Positions 13,572 through 17,552 of a stretch of DNA of 17,552 nucleotides are shown here, one piece after another. Source of the stretch: GWE2-40-63 sp050251815 (GTDB taxonomy: Bacteria > Bacteroidota > Bacteroidia > Bacteroidales > SZUA-534); the NCBI GenBank assembly GCA_050251815.1, contig JBFWMB010000084.1, positions 1 to 17,552 on the forward strand, given 5' to 3'. The position numbers and the translations under genes are program-made. A model generated the notes under the pieces. That model saw only the letters and a program-made list of their open reading frames with translations, was not told the origin of the DNA and made no database searches. The stretch's first letter is position 1, and each line of letters opens with the position of its first letter.

Positions 13572-15662
13572 TTATTTTTCGTAATTTGTAAGTAAAGACT
13601 CGGAAATAACCACTTCGTTGTCGTTATTTCTGTGATTAAACTGTTGGGGATACACCACAATTATATCGTTATTCATAAGCCGCTTATCAATTTTATTGGG
13701 AATGTGATCGAAATGATGCACATAAGATATTGATTTTTTGCGAGCTGAAACCAGAATCAACAAGTCGTCGGCTTTAATATGATCAGTCAGTAAATGAAAG
13801 TTTTCCCAGTCATCGAAAGGATTGAATGAAAAAACTGCATGCAGTTTTTTTCGCTGGTTTACTTCCCGAATAGCCTCATGGGTAATCTTACTTCCAAAGT
13901 GTACCAAAGGAATACTCAACTCTTTCGATAATTTGACTACTTTTTGAAGCCAGGTTTCAAAACCATATTCCAATTCAGCGTTGGGTGTAGTAATTATCAC
14001 AATTCGTTTTTGATTGATGAGGGGGGCATCCAAACTGCAAACAAAAAAATTCTTATCGACACTGTTAACAATGGCGTAAATTTTTTCCCCGATTAAACGC
14101 TCCAGAATATTTGCCTTTTTGGGCCAGCCCAAAACAATTATATCAGCCATAATTTCTTTTGAGATGCGACCAATGGCACTGGCGGGATTGTAATCGATGG
14201 TAGCCACTGTATTTATGCTGGTTTCGCTTGCTGCACCATGAACCTTAAATTCTTCGAGCCGTTTTCGGGCTTCAATAAGATTTGCTTCGGCTTGCGTATT
14301 GTTTGGAACAACTGATAAAACGGTAATGGGATTCGGCGATTTGTTATGTTTAATTAAAAAAGCAAATTCAATCAGTTTTTCAATATTCATTAAATTGGCT
14401 ATCGGTAGTAACATGTGTTCCTGTAAAGGCTGCTGTGCCTGGGAATCGTCCGATGCATTATCGGCCAAAAGAATTTGTTTGGCAGCTTTTTCGGTAATGA
14501 CCGACGAAAAAATAGTGGTTATCAATATGATTATAATGGCTATATTCAAAATGTTTTTATCGAGGATACCCGCATTGTAACCCACCAGAATAATGGCCAG
14601 GGTTGCTGCTACCCTTGCGCTGCTTAATCCAAATATGAGCTGCCGCTGCATCTGGGAATACTTGTATATTTTTTGCGTAATAAATGCGGCCAGCCATTTG
14701 CTTAACAGGGCACTGAGGGTTAGTACCAGTCCGATTAACAAGGTTGTGGGACCACTAAAAAGTACCCGCACATCGATGAGCATACCCACCGAAATCAGGA
14801 AAAAAGGAATAAAAATTGAATTGCCGATAAACTCAATGCGGTTCATTAAAGGCGAAGACTGGGGAATAAGCTGATTCAATGCCAATCCGGCAATAAAAGC
14901 ACCAATTATGGGTTCCAAACCAGAAAGCTCCGCTAAAAACGCTGAAAAGAAAACAACCGACAAGACAAAAACATAGTGCGCATGTTTTTCGCTTTCGAGC
15001 TTTTTGAAAAACCAGCGGGTTACCCTGGGGATAACTGCAAACATAATAAAAGTAAAAGCTACCAGGGTTGAACCAAGAATAATCCAAAACTCGGGATTAA
15101 GTTTTCCCTGGCTGTTTCCCATGATAACCGCCAAGAGAATAAGCACAATGGTATCGGTTATTATGGTTCCTCCCACCGTAACTGCCACCACCCGGTTTTT
15201 GGCAATGCCCAGTTTGCTGATGATTGGATAAGCCACCAGCGTATGGGTGGCAAACATACTGGTAATTAATAAACTTGCATTGAGTTCGTAACCCAATAGA
15301 TAGTAACAGATGGGAAAACCAATAACTAAGGGAACAACAAAAGTGAAGATTCCAAAAACCACACTTTGGTTCCGAACCCGCTTAAATTCGTTGAGTTCGA
15401 GTTCCAAACCGGCCATAAACATGATATAGAGCAAACCAATGGTCGAAAATAAATCCACCGCACTGTTTTTTTCAAGCACATTAAAACCTAGGGGCCCGAT
15501 AATTATTCCCGAGATAATGAGTCCGATAATTCCGGGAATATTTATTCGTCGGAAAAGTATCGGAACAAAAAGGATGATAAACAGAATCAGTGAAAAAACA
15601 AGTACTGGATTGGTAAACGGTAATTCAAAATGGTGAAAAAAGCCTTCAAAAAAATCATTCAT
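13572..15662 (-). CDS. CPA2 cation/proton antiporter with tandem UspA-like tail
   Basis: This is a 696-residue inner-membrane exchanger of the Kef/NapA superfamily, expected to swap K+ or Na+ for protons and so help control pH and ion content. Residues about 18-395 hold the transmembrane domain, including GPLGFNVLE, FMAGLELELNEF, and the crossing helix GGTIITDTIVLI with Asp170 at the expected ion-binding place (preceded by Thr rather than Asp, Asn or Gln). Arg350 lies in SARVAATLA. Two UspA-like domains (about 415-545 and 555-685) form a cytoplasmic tail that may bind nucleotide and gate the carrier, in place of the RCK/TrkA-N domain of KefC. It follows the outer-membrane protein gene by 53 bp and precedes its divergent paralog by 88 bp. 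The paralogs align almost throughout, so the pair arose by tandem duplication. Confidence 0.92.
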   Translation of the reverse strand: MNDFFEGFFHHFELPFTNPVLVFSLILFIILFVPILFRRINIPGIIGLIISGIIIGPLGFNVLEKNSAVDLFSTIGLLYIMFMAGLELELNEFKRVRNQSVVFGIFTFVVPLVIGFPICYYLLGYELNASLLITSMFATHTLVAYPIISKLGIAKNRVVAVTVGGTIITDTIVLILLAVIMGNSQGKLNPEFWIILGSTLVAFTFIMFAVIPRVTRWFFKKLESEKHAHYVFVLSVVFFSAFLAELSGLEPIIGAFIAGLALNQLIPQSSPLMNRIEFIGNSIFIPFFLISVGMLIDVRVLFSGPTTLLIGLVLTLSALLSKWLAAFITQKIYKYSQMQRQLIFGLSSARVAATLAIILVGYNAGILDKNILNIAIIIILITTIFSSVITEKAAKQILLADNASDDSQAQQPLQEHMLLPIANLMNIEKLIEFAFLIKHNKSPNPITVLSVVPNNTQAEANLIEARKRLEEFKVHGAASETSINTVATIDYNPASAIGRISKEIMADIIVLGWPKKANILERLIGEKIYAIVNSVDKNFFVCSLDAPLINQKRIVIITTPNAELEYGFETWLQKVVKLSKELSIPLVHFGSKITHEAIREVNQRKKLHAVFSFNPFDDWENFHLLTDHIKADDLLILVSARKKSISYVHHFDHIPNKIDKRLMNNDIIVVYPQQFNHRNNDNEVVISESLLTNYEK

Positions 15663-15715
15663 CGGGTGTAGTTTTCTGTAAAGTTTATCGATTAATAGAA
15701 CTTGTGTTTACTAAC

Positions 15716-16246
15716 TTAAATCATAATCATAAAGCGTACCAGCGGATTCTGATAAGGCGAATACGCTTTATCGTTAAAGCTCCACAAAAGCATCAGCACC
15801 ATTTTGGAACGCTCATTAATTGGTTGCACAAAACCAATTCCTGCCAGGGGGCTTTGAATCCAGTATCGATCTTTATCGGTAAGGTTCTGAAGCGATGTAA
15901 AATAACTGGTTTGTAAGCCAATCACTTCGTATTCGGCATAAAGTGCCACCTTATCCACAAAATTATACATGCCAAACAGGCTCCCTCCGTAAATATCGGT
16001 CGACTCATTAAACCGGTTGTCTTTATAAAACTGATACGTACCTTTTAATCCGACAAACGTGTTTTTCAAGGGAACGTAACCCACCAGGGGATTAATCTCA
16101 ATGGCAGCAATAGCACCAAACTGAAAGCCCAGTCCGCCACCAAAAAAGAACTTGTCGCTTAATTTCCGTTGCTTTGTAATGGCTCCCTGGGAATATCCCT
16201 GCATCATAAGCGTCACCAGTATTCCTATAAACAATAAGCGCTTCAT
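15716..16246 (-). CDS. Small outer-membrane beta-barrel protein
   Basis: This is a 176-residue secreted protein from ATG 16246, chosen over the in-frame ATG at 16282 because it places a normal signal peptide (MKRLLFIGILVTLMM..YSQ) at the N-terminus with a probable cut after 'GYSQ'. The mature part shows alternating polar and aromatic strands (FFFGGGLGFQFGA, YGGSLFGMYNF, KVALYAEYEV) typical of an 8-strand-size barrel. It ends in VRFMIMI rather than the usual terminal Phe. I do not recognise a specific family. It is the first gene of a likely unit with the two antiporters (53 bp gap), which hints at envelope or ion homeostasis, but no function can be read from the sequence. Confidence 0.72.
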   Translation of the reverse strand: MKRLLFIGILVTLMMQGYSQGAITKQRKLSDKFFFGGGLGFQFGAIAAIEINPLVGYVPLKNTFVGLKGTYQFYKDNRFNESTDIYGGSLFGMYNFVDKVALYAEYEVIGLQTSYFTSLQNLTDKDRYWIQSPLAGIGFVQPINERSKMVLMLLWSFNDKAYSPYQNPLVRFMIMI

Positions 16247-16326
16247 CTCAACCAATATTTTCGTTTTCATCTCGCTCTGCAATAAAACAAAGCCTTTGCT
16301 CGGCTAACAAAAAAGTTTAACTAAAG

Positions 16327-16353
16327 TTGTTCCATAAAAATAGTGTAATTTTG
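16327..16353 (+). promoter_or_regulatory. Candidate promoter of the SDR gene
   Basis: TAATTTTG (16346-16353) is a perfect TAnnTTTG -7 box, 38 nt before the ATG. A TTG lies at 16327-16329, but the 16-nt spacer is shorter than the usual 19-21. It sits in the divergent gap between the SDR and outer-membrane protein genes. Confidence 0.5.
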
Positions 16354-16391
16354 CGAGCGAATAGTACAAACAGAAAACAAAACAATACCCT

Positions 16392-17102
16392 ATGAACATT
16401 TTAATTACAGGAACCAGCCGTGGAATTGGGTTTGAAATGGTAAAATACCTAACTAAAGAACCAGGACACAAAATAATCATGGTGTCGCGAAATGGTGAAA
16501 AACTTAATGAGCTGGCAAACTATTGCAAAACAGAACAACCTTATGCACAAATAATCCCCTTGGTTTTTGATTTGGGAAAAACGGAAACCGTTCTTAAACT
16601 TTATCCTTTACTAGCTGAAGAAACCGATTCGCTCGATGTATTGATTAATAATGCCGGGTATTTAATTAACAAACCTTTCGCAGAACTTTTGGCAAGCGAA
16701 GTAGCGCAAATATACCAGGTAAATGTTTTAGGTCCGATTGAACTGATAAAAACCTGCCTTCCGTTACTTGAAAAATCGGAAAAGGCCCATGTGGTAAACA
16801 TTAGCAGTATGGGTGGTTTTCAGGGCAGTGTTAAGTTTCCGGGTTTAGCTACTTATGCATCGAGCAAGGCAGCCCTGGCCAGCTTAACGGAATGCCTGGC
16901 CGAAGAATATAAAGAAAGTCGGATTAAGTTTAATTGCCTGGCCCTAGGAGCTGTTGCAACCGAAATGCTTGCCGAAGCTTTTCCGGGTTATGAGGCCCCA
17001 ACCACACCCCAGGAAATGGGAAAATATATTGCCGATTTTGCTTTAAGCGGACATCATTTTTTTAATGGCAAAATACTACCGGTATCGCAATCTACGCCTT
17101 GA
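16392..17102 (+). CDS. Short-chain dehydrogenase/reductase (classical SDR)
   Basis: This is a 236-residue cytoplasmic NAD(P)(H)-dependent oxidoreductase. The Rossmann dinucleotide motif is TGTSRGIG (6-13). NNAG (86-89) stabilises the central sheet. The catalytic set is Asn111, Ser138/139 (NISSMGG), Tyr155 and Lys159 (YASSK). Arg33 just after the second strand (VSRN) favours NADP(H) over NAD(H); this is inference. Substrate cannot be told from the sequence. It is probably transcribed alone, with a -7 box upstream, and runs toward the butyrate kinase gene, which is on the other strand. Confidence 0.93.
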   Translation: MNILITGTSRGIGFEMVKYLTKEPGHKIIMVSRNGEKLNELANYCKTEQPYAQIIPLVFDLGKTETVLKLYPLLAEETDSLDVLINNAGYLINKPFAELLASEVAQIYQVNVLGPIELIKTCLPLLEKSEKAHVVNISSMGGFQGSVKFPGLATYASSKAALASLTECLAEEYKESRIKFNCLALGAVATEMLAEAFPGYEAPTTPQEMGKYIADFALSGHHFFNGKILPVSQSTP

Positions 17103-17119
17103 TAGTACAAAATAAAAAA

Positions 17120-17141
17120 GGGGGACTTTAATTGGTCCCCC
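17120..17141 (-). terminator. Intrinsic terminator of the butyrate kinase gene
   Basis: GGGGGAC (17120-17126) pairs with GTCCCCC (17135-17141) over an 8-nt loop. Read on the minus strand the stem is followed by TTTTTTATTTT, so it is a classic terminator for the leftward gene. The plus side has no U-run, so the SDR transcript gets at most the stem. Confidence 0.85.
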
Positions 17142-17163
17142 CTGAATATGTTTTGATAACTGT

Positions 17164-17552
17164 TTAAACGTATTCCTTCACTTCCACTTCGCCACGCATT
17201 ACCATCAATCCGTTCATAGCCAGCGCCGACATTTCGTCCTCGCCGGGATAAACAAAGATGGGCGCAATAAAGCCCACCATATTGCGGATGTAAGTTATCA
17301 GTTCCTTGTTGTTAGCTACACCGCCGGTAATTAAAATACCGTGCACTTCGCCATAAAGCACGGCAGCCATTTCACCAATCGATTTACCAATCTGGTAAGC
17401 CATGGCATCCTGAATAAGTTTGGCTTTGGCATCGCCATTTTTTGCGCGCATTTCAATGTCGTACGATGAGTTGGTACCAAAGTAAGCCATCAGTCCGCCT
17501 ATGCCGGATAACATGCGCTTAACTTCTTCGAAGGAGTACTTATTGCTGTGGC
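17164..17552 (-). CDS. buk: Butyrate kinase, C-terminal part (runs off the window)
   Basis: The last 128 codons of an acetokinase-family protein are present, reading in from the right window edge as HSNKYSFEEVKRMLSGIGG. The segments GGLMAYFGTNSSYDIE, AMAYQIGKSIGEMAAVL, GILITGGVANNKELI and IFVYPGEDEMSALAMNGLM match butyrate kinase as I know it; the PGEDEM.ALA block is typical of Buk rather than acetate kinase. The enzyme interconverts butyryl phosphate and butyrate, making ATP in the final step of butyrate formation, or may act on branched-chain acyl phosphates. The gene is normally next to phosphate butyryltransferase (ptb), which would lie beyond the right edge. The stop is followed by a strong terminator. 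Confidence 0.93.
   Translation of the reverse strand, partial: HSNKYSFEEVKRMLSGIGGLMAYFGTNSSYDIEMRAKNGDAKAKLIQDAMAYQIGKSIGEMAAVLYGEVHGILITGGVANNKELITYIRNMVGFIAPIFVYPGEDEMSALAMNGLMVMRGEVEVKEYV

Noticed and set aside
15704..15916. Plus-strand 70-codon frame opposite the outer-membrane protein gene
   Set aside because: It is antisense to a protein with a convincing signal peptide and beta pattern, with no promoter or motif of its own.

Overview
The window looks like a chromosome segment from a Bacteroidota bacterium, probably Marinilabiliales/Prolixibacteraceae-like (the family placement is inference). The signs are several -7 boxes of the Bacteroidota form TAnnTTTG, few Shine-Dalgarno sites, an RRM RNA-binding protein next to a cold-shock protein, tandem CPA2 antiporters with universal-stress-type tails, and a butyrate kinase.

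Layout. (1) 1-5460 is an accessory island. It opens with non-coding sequence carrying a 50-bp tandem repeat and a roughly 155-bp hairpin element, then a possible truncated small gene. Two very AT-rich genes follow: a small lipoprotein (725-1324) and a 1164-residue protein with a SMEK-like N-terminal domain, a P-loop NTPase and a long C-terminal region (1500-4994). Each of these genes is bracketed by inverted copies of its own short end sequence (GTTGGCAGTA-type for the first, TTATGGGC for the second). A 139-bp imperfect palindrome lies between them. This is the geometry of integron gene cassettes and attC sites, with no integrase in the window. The right-hand site of the second gene is broken by an internally deleted group II intron on the minus strand (5010-5366), which keeps domain V and a 54-codon fragment of its maturase.

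(2) 5460-9893 holds a membrane histidine kinase with a decayed receiver domain and a lipoprotein M3 zinc peptidase of the Dcp type, separated by 426 bp without a recognised gene.

(3) 10033-11256 is an RNA-chaperone and folding group: an RRM protein and a cold-shock protein in one unit, possibly with a 14-residue leader ORF. It converges on a SlyD-like FKBP isomerase across a 17-bp-stem bidirectional terminator.

(4) 11345-16246 (minus) is a likely three-gene unit: a small outer-membrane protein and two paralogous CPA2 cation/proton antiporters with tandem UspA-like tails. The downstream paralog has Asn where its partner keeps the transport-site Asp.

(5) 16392-17552 holds an SDR oxidoreductase converging on the 3' part of butyrate kinase.

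The most unusual part is the cassette-like island: a candidate antiphage-type SMEK-NTPase carried as cargo between attC-like sites, one of which is interrupted by a group II intron remnant.
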